Shown: positions 42,196 through 51,462, counted from the first letter of the stretch. The stretch: 64,000 bases of DNA from Nonomuraea fuscirosea (GCF_003001935.1 NZ_PVNG01000013.1:124001-188000); one strand, 5' to 3'. The notes: a model not told the origin generated them from the letters alone. A program made the numbers and translations.

Positions 42196-42411
42196 ATGAC
42201 CAGCCCAGAACAGCCGGCGGCGCTGCGGGAACGCCTCGCCGGGCGCAGGTTCGATCCGCTCTTCGCGAACGCCGCGCTCAACCAGCTGATGCGCAGTTAC
42301 GCCACCCGCCACGCGGGCGACGGCCACACCAAGCTGCTCATCGACCCCGGCCACAACCGGACCCGGCTCGGCGGTCCCGACGCCCCCGGGGGGCGGGGTC
42401 AGAAGGTGTAG
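42196..42411 (+). CDS. Possible small hypothetical protein overlapping the P450 gene end
   Basis: A 71-codon frame with strong G/C preference at third positions, reading 'MTSPEQPAALRERLAGRRFD' at its start. It ends in TAG after overlapping the convergent P450 gene by 13 nt. There is GGAG directly before the ATG, but with no spacing. No family is recognised. It could be a real small gene, a decayed remnant or chance. The 237 bp before it, back to the MFS gene, hold nothing else recognisable. Confidence 0.3.
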   Translation: MTSPEQPAALRERLAGRRFDPLFANAALNQLMRSYATRHAGDGHTKLLIDPGHNRTRLGGPDAPGGRGQKV

Positions 42412-43628
42412 GACTGGCTGCGGACGCTGTTGTCGAAGTTGGACAGCAGGAGTTCGGGCTCGCCCACCGAGCGGATGCCCGGCAGGCGGGTGAGCAGTTC
42501 GCGGAACATCGTGCGCATCTCCTGCCTGGCCAGGTTGGCGCCGAGGCAGAAGTGCGGCCCGGGGCCGCCGAAACCGACGTGAGGCTTGGTCTCGCGGGTG
42601 ATGTCGAACGTGTCGGGGTCGGGGAAGACCGACTCGTCCCGGTTGGCGGAGCCGTAGAAGAGCACGACCTTGTCGCCCTTCTTCAGCTCCAGCCCGCGTA
42701 GCGAGTAGTCCTCGGTGACCGTGCGCCTGAACTGCATGATGGGCGACACGTAGCGGACCATCTCCTCGATGGTGTTGTTGATGTGGGCGTCGAAGTCGCT
42801 CATGAGCAGCTCGCGCTGCGCCGGGTTCTCGGTGAGCAGCCTGATGCCGTGCGCCATCGTGTTCCTGGCCGTCTCGTTGCCCGCGACCAGCAGCAGCGCG
42901 AAGAACGAGCCGAGCTCCTTGTCGGTCAGCTTCTCCCCGTCGGGGTTGGCGTTGACCAGCAGCGAGACCAGGTCGCCCTTGGGCTCGGCGATGCGTTCGT
43001 GGCCGAGCTTGATGACCATGCGCTGCAGGGCGAGCAGGGCCAGCATGTTCTGGCCGGCCATCTGCACGCTGCGGGCCAGGCTGGGGCGCACGCCGGTGTA
43101 GGCGGTGGAGATGTCGACATGCTTGTGCACCTGCTCGCGCAGCTCCTGCGGGATGTCGAGCATGTCGCAGATGACGTGGATCGGCAGCCTGGCCGCCACC
43201 TGCGTGACGAAGTCGCCCGGCCCCTCCTTGACGGCGTCGTCGACGATGCGCGCGCACGCCGTCTCGATGTCGCTCTGCAGGCCGGCCAGCATCTTGGGGC
43301 TGAAGGAGCGGGTGACGATGCGGCGCAGGCGGGCGTGGCGGGGGTCGTCCATGTTGACCATCGACTCGCCGAACACCTGCTTCACCCAGCCGGGCGGCTC
43401 GGGGTTGGTGACGGCGGGCTCGCTGGAGAAGATTTTGGCGTTGCGGCTGGCCTCGATCACGTCCGCGTGCCGGACGAGGGCGTAGAAGCCCTTGCCGGAA
43501 CGGAGGAACGGCACCTTCTTCTCCGGGAAGAACACCGGATGCTCCAACTGCCGAAGCTGGGCGAAAGCCTCATTACGCTCCTTGAGGCTCTTCCGCCAGA
43601 AGTTCAGATCCGCGAGGTCGATGTCCAC
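42399..43628 (-). CDS. Cytochrome P450
   Basis: A 409-residue P450. The heme-binding loop is 'FGGPGPHFCLG' with the axial thiolate C361, the K-helix ExxR is E289-R292 ('EEMVR'), and the I-helix oxygen-activation motif is 'AGNETARN' (249-256). The AGNET form is seen in the CYP124/125/142 group that oxidises branched lipids and sterols, so a lipid or terpenoid substrate is plausible but unproven. GTG 43628 has AGGA 7 nt upstream. No ferredoxin or reductase gene adjoins it. Confidence 0.93.
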   Translation of the reverse strand: MDIDLADLNFWRKSLKERNEAFAQLRQLEHPVFFPEKKVPFLRSGKGFYALVRHADVIEASRNAKIFSSEPAVTNPEPPGWVKQVFGESMVNMDDPRHARLRRIVTRSFSPKMLAGLQSDIETACARIVDDAVKEGPGDFVTQVAARLPIHVICDMLDIPQELREQVHKHVDISTAYTGVRPSLARSVQMAGQNMLALLALQRMVIKLGHERIAEPKGDLVSLLVNANPDGEKLTDKELGSFFALLLVAGNETARNTMAHGIRLLTENPAQRELLMSDFDAHINNTIEEMVRYVSPIMQFRRTVTEDYSLRGLELKKGDKVVLFYGSANRDESVFPDPDTFDITRETKPHVGFGGPGPHFCLGANLARQEMRTMFRELLTRLPGIRSVGEPELLLSNFDNSVRSQSYTF

Positions 43629-43897
43629 CCGTCTATCCTGGCACGTTCCCGCCCTTCGAAAGGCCCGCAGAACCGGGCGACCGGGCCAGAAGTGCCGGCC
43701 GTCACCCGGTTGAGTTGACCAAGGAGCGCGGCGCTCGGATGTGGCGGCGCGCGGGCCCCGGGAGCAGGAACGCTGGGCCTTGGGAACGGGGGTGGAGTTC
43801 GGTCTGGATGCCGGCGAGTGGGATGTGCATCCTGGCCTCTTGGGCCGTTCTCGTGCTGTTCAGGTGGGGTTCGAGCTGGTTGGTCATTACTTCCGGT

Positions 43898-45277
43898 ATG
43901 AATGCTTTGCTCGTCGCCTGTCTGGTTCTTCCGCTCGCCTCAGGTGTCTCCCCGGCCGCCACCCGCGCGTGCGGCGGCCATCCGCTCGACTTCGACGGCG
44001 ACGGCCGGCCCGACCTCGCCGTGGCCGCCCCGTACGACTCCGCCAGAGCCGGTTCGGTCACCGTCATGTACGGCTCCGGCGCGAAGGTGAAGCTCACCCA
44101 GGACGGCGCCGAGCCGGGTGACGCGTTCGGGTCCGCGCTGGCCGTCGGGGACTTCGACGGCGACAGGTGCGCCGACCTGGCGGTGGGGGTGTCGGAGGAG
44201 TTCGCAGGCGAGCGGGTGCCGGGCGGCGACGGCAACGGGGTCGTGCAGATCTTCAAGGGCTCTCCGGACGGGCTCGTGGCCGGTGCGGAGCTGGCCCTGG
44301 CGAAGCCGTCCAGCGACCGGTTCGGGGCCGCGCTGGCGGCGGGCGACCTCGACGGGGACGGCAGGGACGAGCTGGTCGTGGGTGCGCCGAGCCACCGGCC
44401 GGGCGGGGCGGTGACCGTGTACTGGATGAAGGGGCGCGGGCCGTACCAGATCACGCAGAAGACGTCGTGGGTACGGCAGGCGGCGGCCGTCACCGACCAG
44501 TGGGGCGCGTCGCTGGCGACCGGTGACTTCGACGGCGACGGACGGGACGAGCTGGTGGTCGGGGCGCCGGCGGACAGCGTGACGGCGGACGGGCAGGGCT
44601 CGGTCACCGTGATCGACGTGCGCGGGCGGCGGGCGCGGCTGCTGACGCAGAGCACGCCGGGGATCAAGGGCGCCGCCGAGAAGTGGGACGGCTTCGGGGC
44701 CGCCCTCGCGACCGGGGACTTCAACGGCGACGGCGACGACGACCTGGCCATCGGCGTGCCCGGCGAGGGACTGAGCGCCAACCAGCGGGCCATGGACTAC
44801 GGCGACGGCACGGTGGACGTGCTGTACGGCTCGTCCGGCGGGCTCAGGACCGACAGGACCCAGGCGTGGTCGCAGAACTCGCTCGACGGGAAACCTCGCT
44901 ACTACGACCGGTTCGGGGCGTCGCTGGCCGCCGGGGACTTCAACGGCGACGGCAACGACGAGCTGGCCGTCGGCGTGCCGGGCGAGAAGGCCGTCCAGGT
45001 GCTGGCCGGGCGGTCTTCGGGTGGGCTGACGCGGGCGGGGAACCTGCTGGTGAAGGGCGAAGGACGCGACTTCGGCGCCCAGGTGACCGCCCTGCCGGGA
45101 GGCTGGCGGTACCGGTCGTTGACGGCCGGGAGGCCCGCGCTCGACGGGCTGGTGGTGGCGGCGCCGGATCAGGGGCTCGTCATGTACGCCCCCGGGCGGC
45201 GCCGGTCAGGGCTGGAACTGGGCAAGGTGCGCCCGCTCAGCGAGGGCACCGGCCTGTACGGCTACGCCTTCGGCTGA
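43898..45277 (+). CDS. Secreted FG-GAP beta-propeller protein
   Basis: A 459-residue exported protein with a signal peptide (about 1-24, 'LLVACLVLPLASGVSPAA') and an integrin-alpha-like propeller. Six calcium-loop blades are clear: 'DFDGDGRPDLAVAAP', 'DFDGDRCADLAVGV', 'DLDGDGRDELVVGAP', 'DFDGDGRDELVVGAP', 'DFNGDGDDDLAIGVPG' and 'DFNGDGNDELAVGVPG'. A seventh, degenerate blade ends the chain. Such proteins mediate adhesion or ligand binding at the surface. ATG 43898 is chosen for its signal peptide. The stop codon lies in the first unit of a five-copy tandem repeat. Confidence 0.9.
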   Translation: MNALLVACLVLPLASGVSPAATRACGGHPLDFDGDGRPDLAVAAPYDSARAGSVTVMYGSGAKVKLTQDGAEPGDAFGSALAVGDFDGDRCADLAVGVSEEFAGERVPGGDGNGVVQIFKGSPDGLVAGAELALAKPSSDRFGAALAAGDLDGDGRDELVVGAPSHRPGGAVTVYWMKGRGPYQITQKTSWVRQAAAVTDQWGASLATGDFDGDGRDELVVGAPADSVTADGQGSVTVIDVRGRRARLLTQSTPGIKGAAEKWDGFGAALATGDFNGDGDDDLAIGVPGEGLSANQRAMDYGDGTVDVLYGSSGGLRTDRTQAWSQNSLDGKPRYYDRFGASLAAGDFNGDGNDELAVGVPGEKAVQVLAGRSSGGLTRAGNLLVKGEGRDFGAQVTALPGGWRYRSLTAGRPALDGLVVAAPDQGLVMYAPGRRRSGLELGKVRPLSEGTGLYGYAFG

Positions 45278-45403
45278 GGCCCGCCGCCACAAGCCCTTCG
45301 GCTGAGGCTCACCGTCACGAGCCTTGCGGCTGAGGTTCGCCATAACACGCCCTTCGGCTGAGGTCGCCGTCACGCGCCCTTCGGCCGAGGTTCGCCGTCA
45401 CGT
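45266..45403. repeat. Five-copy 27/28-bp tandem repeat across two convergent gene ends
   Basis: Units start at 45266, 45293, 45321, 45349 and 45376. A typical unit begins GCCCTTCGGCTGAGG and ends CGCCGTCAC plus two or three variable bases. Unit 1 encodes the last residues and TGA of the FG-GAP gene (plus strand). Units 4-5 contain the TGA and last residues of the sensor kinase (minus strand). Confidence 0.92.
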
Positions 45404-46932
45404 GCCGGAAGGATGATCCGAAAGAGGGCGCCCTTGCCCGGTTCGCTCTCGGCGACGACGATACCGCCGTGTGCCTCCACCAGCGTGGCCGCGATCGACA
45501 GCCCCAGCCCCGCCCCGCCCGCCGCCCGCGCCGGGTCCGCGCGGTAGAAGCGTTCGAACACCCGCTCCGCCACCTCCTCCGCGAACCCGGGCCCCTCGTC
45601 GGCCACCTCCACCACGGCCCGGTCGCCGTCCACGCCCACGCGCACCTGGAACGCGGTGCCGGGCGGGGTGTGGGTGAGCGCGTTGGCGACGAGGTTGTTG
45701 ATCACCTGGGCCAGGCGTGGCTCGTCGCCGGTCACGACGACGTCGCCTTCGCCGCCGAAGAGCCGGACCAGCTCGATCCTCCGGTCGGGGGCGAGCGTCT
45801 GGGCGTCGATCACGGCGGTGGCGGCCAGGCTGAGCAGGTCCACGGGCCGGGTCGCCAGCTCGCGTCGCTGGTCGAGCCGGGCCAGCAGCAGCATGTCCTC
45901 CACCAGCAGCCCCATCCGCGCCGCCTGCCCCTCGATGCGGCTGAGCAGCCGTACCGCCTCGGCGAGTTCCTTCTCCTCCCCCAGCCGGAACAGCTCGGCG
46001 AACCCCCTGATCGAGGTCAGCGGCGTGCGCAGCTCGTGCGAGGCGTCGGCCATGAAGCGGCGCATCACCTCCTCGGAGCGCCGGGCGGCGGTGGCGGACT
46101 CGCGCGCCGACTCGGCGGCCTCCTCCCGCTCGCGCACCGCCACCTCGATCTGGGCCAGCATGGCGTTGAGCGAGCGGCCGAGCTTGCCGACCTCCGTGGT
46201 GCCGGCCCACATCGGCACGCGGCGCGACAGGTCGCCGCCGGCGATGTCCTTCGCGGTACGCGCGATCTCGCCCAGCGGGCGCAGGCTCCTGCGTACCAGC
46301 CAGAAGCAGGCGAACCCGAGCACGACCAGCGTGCCCCCACCGGCCGCGGCCACGATGACGAAGAGCTGGGAGACGGTGGCGTCCACGTCGCCGAGGCTGA
46401 TGGCGGTCATCCGGGTCAGACCGCCGCGCGTCGGCACGGCGACGACCCGCCAGCTGGGGCCGTCCGCGTAACGCGACTCCACCGTGAAGGGGCGCCCTCG
46501 CATGGCGATCACGTCGGCGGCGGTGAGCCGGGGCAGGTCGGGGGTGTTCGTCTCGGTGGACTCGCTGATGATCCGGACCAGATCACCGCCCGGGCTGAGC
46601 ACGACGCCGTGGAACAGGCCGAAGAAGCGCTGAGTGCGCCCGTCGGGACGCGGTTCGGCCGGCGGGGGCGGGTCTCGCGGCAGCGCGGCCACGCGGAGCT
46701 GCTGGTCGACGCGCTCGACGAGGTAGCTGCGCAGCAGTCGTACGGCGAACAGGCCGGTCAGCGTGATGGCGAGGGTGACCAGCAGGAGGGTCGCCGACAC
46801 CAGGCGCAGCCAGAGCGGCGCCCTGGCCAGCTGCTTCCTGAGCCGCGCGTACGGGCGCGGCTTCTTCCCGGACCGCGCGTGCGGCTTCTTCCCGGGACGC
46901 GGCGGGAGCGGCGGCTTCTTGGGCGCGGTCAT
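45370..46932 (-). CDS. Two-component sensor histidine kinase (HAMP, HisKA, HATPase)
   Basis: A 520-residue membrane kinase. A Lys/Arg/Pro-rich cytoplasmic head (1-37), membrane helices at about 40-66 and 190-213 and an extracellular sensor between them are followed by HAMP, HisKA with the phospho-accepting His near 298 ('ASHELRTPL') and an ATPase domain ('NNLVANALTHTPPG', 'DEGPGF', 'GGAGLGLSI'). It should phosphorylate the OmpR-type regulator encoded 10 bp upstream. Encoded with a MacAB-like exporter, it probably senses an envelope or antibiotic signal. Confidence 0.95.
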   Translation of the reverse strand: MTAPKKPPLPPRPGKKPHARSGKKPRPYARLRKQLARAPLWLRLVSATLLLVTLAITLTGLFAVRLLRSYLVERVDQQLRVAALPRDPPPPAEPRPDGRTQRFFGLFHGVVLSPGGDLVRIISESTETNTPDLPRLTAADVIAMRGRPFTVESRYADGPSWRVVAVPTRGGLTRMTAISLGDVDATVSQLFVIVAAAGGGTLVVLGFACFWLVRRSLRPLGEIARTAKDIAGGDLSRRVPMWAGTTEVGKLGRSLNAMLAQIEVAVREREEAAESARESATAARRSEEVMRRFMADASHELRTPLTSIRGFAELFRLGEEKELAEAVRLLSRIEGQAARMGLLVEDMLLLARLDQRRELATRPVDLLSLAATAVIDAQTLAPDRRIELVRLFGGEGDVVVTGDEPRLAQVINNLVANALTHTPPGTAFQVRVGVDGDRAVVEVADEGPGFAEEVAERVFERFYRADPARAAGGAGLGLSIAATLVEAHGGIVVAESEPGKGALFRIILPARDGEPRPKGA

Positions 46933-46942
46933 ATGCGGGCGG

Positions 46943-47635
46943 TCATATGCGGGGCGGGCGCAGGATGTAGCCGACCCCGCGCAGCGTGTGCAGGTACTTG
47001 CGCTCGCCGGTGTCGACCTTGCGGCGCAGGTAGGACACGTACGACTCCACGAGCCCGACGTCGGTGCGCCAGTCGCCGTTCCAGACGTGGTCGAGGATCT
47101 GCGTCTTCGACAGGACCCGGCCGGTGTTGAGCATGAAGTACCGCAGCAGCCTGAACTCCGTCGGCGACAGCCGAACGGGCACGCCGTCTCGCCAGACCTC
47201 GTGGCTCTCCTCGTCCAGCTCCAGGTCGGCGACCCGGATCCGGTTCGGCGGCGGCGTGCCGCGCCGGGTCCTGCGCAGCACGGCCCTGATCCTGGCGATG
47301 ACCTCCTCCAGGCTGAACGGCTTGGTCACGTAGTCCTCGCCGAGGCCCAGCCCGGCGATCCTGTCCTCGGGCGTGTCCTTGGCGGTCACGAACAGCACCG
47401 GGACCCGCCGGCCGCGCGAGTGCAGCCGGCCGGCCACCGTCAGGCCGTCGAGGTCGGGGAGCATCACGTCGAGCATCACCAGGTCGGGCGAGCTCTCCTC
47501 GGCCACCCGCAGCGCCTCCTTGCCGTCGGCCGCGGTCAGCACCTCGAACCCGGCCATGCGCAGGCTGGCCGAGAACAGCTCCCTGATGTTGGGCTCGTCG
47601 TCGACCACCAGCAGCCTGGCCTCGGGTGCGTTCAT
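46943..47635 (-). CDS. OmpR/PhoB-type response regulator
   Basis: A 230-residue regulator with a receiver domain (acidic pocket 'VVDDEPN', phospho-acceptor D56 in 'LVMLDVMLP', and switch Lys in 'YVTKPFS') and a C-terminal winged helix ('LSPTEFRLLRYFMLN', 'VESYVSYLRRKVD'). It would control the operon it sits in. Its ATG overlaps the stop of the DUF5666-like gene (ATGA). Confidence 0.96.
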   Translation of the reverse strand: MNAPEARLLVVDDEPNIRELFSASLRMAGFEVLTAADGKEALRVAEESSPDLVMLDVMLPDLDGLTVAGRLHSRGRRVPVLFVTAKDTPEDRIAGLGLGEDYVTKPFSLEEVIARIRAVLRRTRRGTPPPNRIRVADLELDEESHEVWRDGVPVRLSPTEFRLLRYFMLNTGRVLSKTQILDHVWNGDWRTDVGLVESYVSYLRRKVDTGERKYLHTLRGVGYILRPPRI

Positions 47636-48168
47636 CGCGGGCCTCCTCCCTGGGGGCGCTGGAAGCCCTGACCGCCCTCGCTGATCGAGTCGGCGGTGAC
47701 CGCTCCGTCGGCGCCCTGCTGGCCGCGTACCACGATCGTGCTGCCCTTCCGCAGGTCGGCGACCTTGGCCGGGCGGGAGATCCGCACCGTGGTCTGATCG
47801 GTGGTGTTCACCGTGACGGTGGCGCCGTCCGTGGTCCTGACGTAGACGTTGCCGCCCTCGACCTTCTCCACGGTGCCGGCTGTTCCTCCCCCGCCACCGC
47901 CCATGCGCTGCCGTCCGCCGGGCTGACGGCTCGCGTCCGGCTGGCGGGCGGCGCCGGGCTGGCCGCCGAAGCGCTGCTGCGCGCCCAGCTGGGCGGCGGC
48001 GCCGGCGGAGCCGAACAGGTTCTGCGCCTGGATGCCGACGAGGATCCCGGCCACCAGCACCACGCCCGCGCCCAGCGTCATCGTCAGCTTCGACGGGCCC
48101 CTGACGGGCCGGACGGCCAGCTCCTCCCGCAGGTCGCCGGGGAACGGCGAGGAGTCCAGGTGGGACAT
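47632..48168 (-). CDS. Membrane-anchored DUF5666-like protein
   Basis: A 178-residue protein with a short cytoplasmic N-terminus, one membrane helix at about 29-47 ('MTLGAGVVLVAGILVGIQA'), a Gln/Gly/Arg-rich linker (about 55-95) and a small extracytoplasmic beta-domain (about 95-160, 'GTVEKVEGGNVYVRTTDG...') of the DUF5666 kind. Such domains occur beside MacAB-like exporters, where they may be accessory or sensing subunits. It lies between the permease gene (10 bp) and the regulator gene (overlap). Confidence 0.8.
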   Translation of the reverse strand: MSHLDSSPFPGDLREELAVRPVRGPSKLTMTLGAGVVLVAGILVGIQAQNLFGSAGAAAQLGAQQRFGGQPGAARQPDASRQPGGRQRMGGGGGGTAGTVEKVEGGNVYVRTTDGATVTVNTTDQTTVRISRPAKVADLRKGSTIVVRGQQGADGAVTADSISEGGQGFQRPQGGGPR

Positions 48169-48178
48169 GTCCTTCTCC

Positions 48179-49429
48179 TTACTCGTCGCGCAAGGCCTGG
48201 ATCGGCCTGAGCTTGGCCGCCCTGTTGGCGGGATAACTGCCGAAGAACAGCCCGATCGCCAGGGAGACGCCCAGCGCCAGCACGACCGACGACGGCACGA
48301 GGACCGGCTCGATGCCGGCCACGCTGAACCTGGTCCCCACGAACGCCACCAGCACCCCGGACAGCCCGCCCACCAGGCTCAGCAACGTGGCCTCCATCAG
48401 GAACTGGCCCAGGATCGCGCTCCTGGGCGCCCCGATGGCCTTGCGGATGCCGATCTCGCGCGTGCGCTCGGTGACCGTCACGAGCATGATGTTCGTGATG
48501 CCGATGCCGCCGACCAGCAACGAGATCGCGGCGACGGCGCCGAGCAGCACGGTGAAGGTGCCGGTCGCCTCACTGACGGTCTCCTGCAACGTGGCCTGGT
48601 TGAGTATGCGGTAGTCGGGATTGTCGTTCGTGATGCCGTGTCGTTGGTTGAGGATAGCCGTGACCTCGGCCTGGGCCGTCGTGGTGGTGCCCGCCCCGGT
48701 GGCCTGCACGACGATCTGGCCGAGCGGGCCGAACCCGCTCAGGCTCTGCTGCACGGCCGGCAGCGGCGCGACGGCCACGTCGTCGGCGTCCTGCATGCCG
48801 GTGGAGCCCGACGCCTTCAGCACGCCGACCACCGTGAACGGCACCCCGGACACGCTGATCCGCCGCCCGATCGGGTCGGCGTCGCCGAACAGCTCCCCGG
48901 CCACGGTCCGGCCGAGCACCACGACCTTCCTGGCGGCCAGGACGTCGTCGTTGAAGAAGTACGTGCCCTCGGACACGGGCTTGTTCACGGCCTCGAAGTA
49001 GCTGGGGTAGGTGCCGACGAAGTGCGCGATCGTGTGACTGGCGGCGCCGTACGCGGCGGTGGCGGAGGGGGCGTTGACGATCGGCGAGACGCTTTTGACG
49101 GACGGGGCGAGCGTCCGGTCCGTCAGCGCCTTGGCGTCGGCCAGGCTGAGCTGCCTGGCCTGGGTACGCGGCCCGGTGTTCCCGCCGCCGCCCGACGGAC
49201 CGCGTACGCCACCACCCCCGCCGCCCGAGAAGGACGGGGAGATCGTGAGCGTGTTCGCGCCGAGGCGCTGGATGTTCTGCTGGATGCTGCGCGAGGAGCC
49301 CTCTCCGACGGCGACCAGCATGATGACCGCGGCCACCCCGATGAGGATGCCGAGCGTGGTCAGCGCGCTGCGCAGCTTGTTGGCCAGCAGGCCGCGCAGG
49401 GCGAAGCGGAGGATCTCGATCCGGTTCAC
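48179..49429 (-). CDS. MacB-type ABC transporter permease (FtsX/MacB_PCD)
   Basis: A 416-residue permease. The first helix opens 'LANKLRSALTTLGILIGVAAVIMLV', then a large extracellular MacB_PCD domain (about 50-280) with a Gly-rich stretch near residues 60-75, then three C-terminal helices with 'RTREIGIRKAIGAPRSAIL', the FtsX signature. It is mechanotransmission-type machinery that moves antibiotics, peptides or lipids outward. GTG 49429 overlaps the ATPase stop (GTGA). Confidence 0.94.
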   Translation of the reverse strand: MNRIEILRFALRGLLANKLRSALTTLGILIGVAAVIMLVAVGEGSSRSIQQNIQRLGANTLTISPSFSGGGGGGVRGPSGGGGNTGPRTQARQLSLADAKALTDRTLAPSVKSVSPIVNAPSATAAYGAASHTIAHFVGTYPSYFEAVNKPVSEGTYFFNDDVLAARKVVVLGRTVAGELFGDADPIGRRISVSGVPFTVVGVLKASGSTGMQDADDVAVAPLPAVQQSLSGFGPLGQIVVQATGAGTTTTAQAEVTAILNQRHGITNDNPDYRILNQATLQETVSEATGTFTVLLGAVAAISLLVGGIGITNIMLVTVTERTREIGIRKAIGAPRSAILGQFLMEATLLSLVGGLSGVLVAFVGTRFSVAGIEPVLVPSSVVLALGVSLAIGLFFGSYPANRAAKLRPIQALRDE

Positions 49430-50181
49430 GCGGCGTCCTCGCCCTGGGGCAGCCGCGGCGGCGGGCCGTCCACCGGCGCCTGCCTGCGGTCCTCGACGAC
49501 CTCGCCGTCCACCAGCCTGATCACCCGCTTGGCGTGCGCGGCCACGTCGTCCTCGTGCGTGATCAGCACGATCGTGCGGCCGGACGCGCTGAGCCGGTCC
49601 ATGATCTCCAGGACGTCGCCGGTGGAGGCGGTGTCGAGGTTGCCGGTCGGCTCGTCGGCCAGCAGCAGCGCGGGGGCGGTGACCAGCGCCCTGGCCACGG
49701 CGACGCGCTGCTGCTGGCCGCCGGAGAGCTGGTTCGGCTCGTGGTGCACGCGGTCGGTCAGGCCGACCTGCTCCAGCGCGGCCAGGGCCCGTTCGCGCCG
49801 GGCGGCCTGGGGGATGCCGCCGTACACGAGAGGCAGTTCGACGTTGGCGAGCGCGCTCATGCGCGGGATCAGGTTGAACGACTGGAAGACGAAGCCGACC
49901 CTGCGGTTGCGCAGGACGGCGAGCTGGTGCTCGTCGAGACGGCCGGCGTCGGCGCCGTCGATGAGGTACGTGCCCGAGGTCGGGACGTCGAGGCAGCCGA
50001 GGATGTTCATCAGCGTGGACTTGCCCGAGCCGGACGCGCCCATGACGGCCACGTAGTCGCCCCGCTCGACGTCCAGGCTGACGCCGCGCAGGGCGCGTAC
50101 CCGGGCGTCGCCCTCGCCGTACTCCTTGACGAGGTCGCGTACGCGCAGCACGGGCGCGGGGCTCTCCTCCTGGACGGTCAT
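49426..50181 (-). CDS. MacB/LolD-type ABC ATPase
   Basis: A 251-residue ATPase with Walker A 'GASGSGKSTLMNILGCLD', signature 'LSGGQQQRVAVARALV' and Walker B 'LLLADEPTGNLD', all characteristic of the MacB/LolD/FtsE group. ATG 50181 overlaps the stop of the adaptor gene (ATGA). It powers the permease encoded next. Confidence 0.96.
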   Translation of the reverse strand: MTVQEESPAPVLRVRDLVKEYGEGDARVRALRGVSLDVERGDYVAVMGASGSGKSTLMNILGCLDVPTSGTYLIDGADAGRLDEHQLAVLRNRRVGFVFQSFNLIPRMSALANVELPLVYGGIPQAARRERALAALEQVGLTDRVHHEPNQLSGGQQQRVAVARALVTAPALLLADEPTGNLDTASTGDVLEIMDRLSASGRTIVLITHEDDVAAHAKRVIRLVDGEVVEDRRQAPVDGPPPRLPQGEDAA

Positions 50182-51317
50182 CGCCTGCCTCCGCCCGGCA
50201 CGCCGCCGCCACCGGGGAAGCCGCCCCCGCCGCCGAACTGGCGCTGGCCGCCCGTCGTGCCGTTCGCGGGCGCCGGGGGCACGATCAGATCGCCTTCCGA
50301 CACGCCGGACTCGATCTCCGTCAGCGTGCTCCCCCGCACGCCGACCTCGACCGGGACCCTGCTCTGGCGGCCGTCGCGGAGCACGGTGACGGTGCTGCGG
50401 CCGCCGCTGGTGGACAGCGCCGTCGAGGGGACGGTGACGACGTCGTCGGCCCGGCCCACCACGACCTCGACGGTGGCCGTCTGGCCCAGCCTGACCTGGC
50501 CGGGGACCTCGCCGAAGGTGACCGTGACCGGGTAGCGGACCACGTTGTCGCTGGTCGAGGCGACCGGCTGGATCTGGGTGACCTTGCCGGCGGCCGTCAC
50601 GCCGGGCAGCGCGTCGAACGTGATCGTGGCCTCCTGGCCCTGCTTGAGCCGGCCGACGTCCGACTCGGTGAAGGTGCCCACGAGCCGCAGTTTGGTGGTG
50701 TCGGCCAGCTCGACGAAGCCGGCGGACGTCGTACCGCCCGACGTCGCGCCACCCGACCCGGAGCCGGCCCCCGAACCTGAGCTTGATCCCGAGCCGTCGC
50801 CGGAGCCTGTGCTCGTGCCGCCGACCGAGCCGTTCACCGCCGTGATCGTGCCCTTGAACGGCGCCTTCAGCACGGTGGCCGCGACCGTGCGTCGCGCCTC
50901 CCGGTAGGCGTTGCGGGCCTTGACGAAGGCGGCGTAGAGCCGGGCCGTGTCCGTCCCGTCGTCGAGGGCGCTGTCGTACGCGGCCTTGGCCGCCGATAGG
51001 CTCTCCTGGGCGGCGGTGTCGTCCAGCTTGGCGAGCAGGTCGCCCTTGGCCACCTTGTCCCCGGGCTTGACGTAGATCTTCGCCACTGTTCCGTTCGTAC
51101 CGAACGAGAGCGCCCTGGACCGGGAGCTCTCGACCGCGCCCGAGGCGGACACCGACGCGGTCACCGAGCCGCGGGAGGCGGTCACCGTCCGCACGGCGCT
51201 CTCCCCCGACGCCTGGCCCGTGCCGAGCTGGGAGTAGGCGAGCCCGGCGCCGCCCAGAAGGAGCACCGTGAGCACTCCGTTGGTAATCAGCGCTCTGCGC
51301 CTGATCGACACCTTCAC
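50178..51317 (-). CDS. HlyD/MacA-like efflux adaptor protein
   Basis: A 379-residue membrane-fusion protein with one N-terminal membrane anchor (about 8-28), half-lipoyl motifs ('GTVAKIYVKPGDKVAKGDLLAKLDD' region), a short helical hairpin (about 95-150) and beta-barrel domains. A Gly/Ser-rich linker of about 40 residues ('GSGDGSGSSSGSGAG') interrupts the second half-lipoyl region. GTG 51317 has AAGGG 8 nt upstream. It is the first gene of a six-gene minus-strand operon. A paralog is encoded divergently 145 bp away. Confidence 0.92.
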   Translation of the reverse strand: MKVSIRRRALITNGVLTVLLLGGAGLAYSQLGTGQASGESAVRTVTASRGSVTASVSASGAVESSRSRALSFGTNGTVAKIYVKPGDKVAKGDLLAKLDDTAAQESLSAAKAAYDSALDDGTDTARLYAAFVKARNAYREARRTVAATVLKAPFKGTITAVNGSVGGTSTGSGDGSGSSSGSGAGSGSGGATSGGTTSAGFVELADTTKLRLVGTFTESDVGRLKQGQEATITFDALPGVTAAGKVTQIQPVASTSDNVVRYPVTVTFGEVPGQVRLGQTATVEVVVGRADDVVTVPSTALSTSGGRSTVTVLRDGRQSRVPVEVGVRGSTLTEIESGVSEGDLIVPPAPANGTTGGQRQFGGGGGFPGGGGVPGGGRR

Positions 51318-51462
51318 GGCGGTGACCCTTGCACACGATGCTGCGCCGCAGCCGCGAGCAGCCTGAACGTTCGCTGACAAGCCGGCGTCCCGCGCGGGCA
51401 CTCAGGAGACTCTGAGGGTGCTGACAGCTCAGCGCGATCCTGCTGGGTCAGGATGGCCCCTC

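Noticed and set aside
42090..42701. A 203-codon plus-strand frame beside the P450 gene
   Set aside because: Arg/Pro/Gly-rich translation, mostly antisense to the P450 gene, with no ribosome site.
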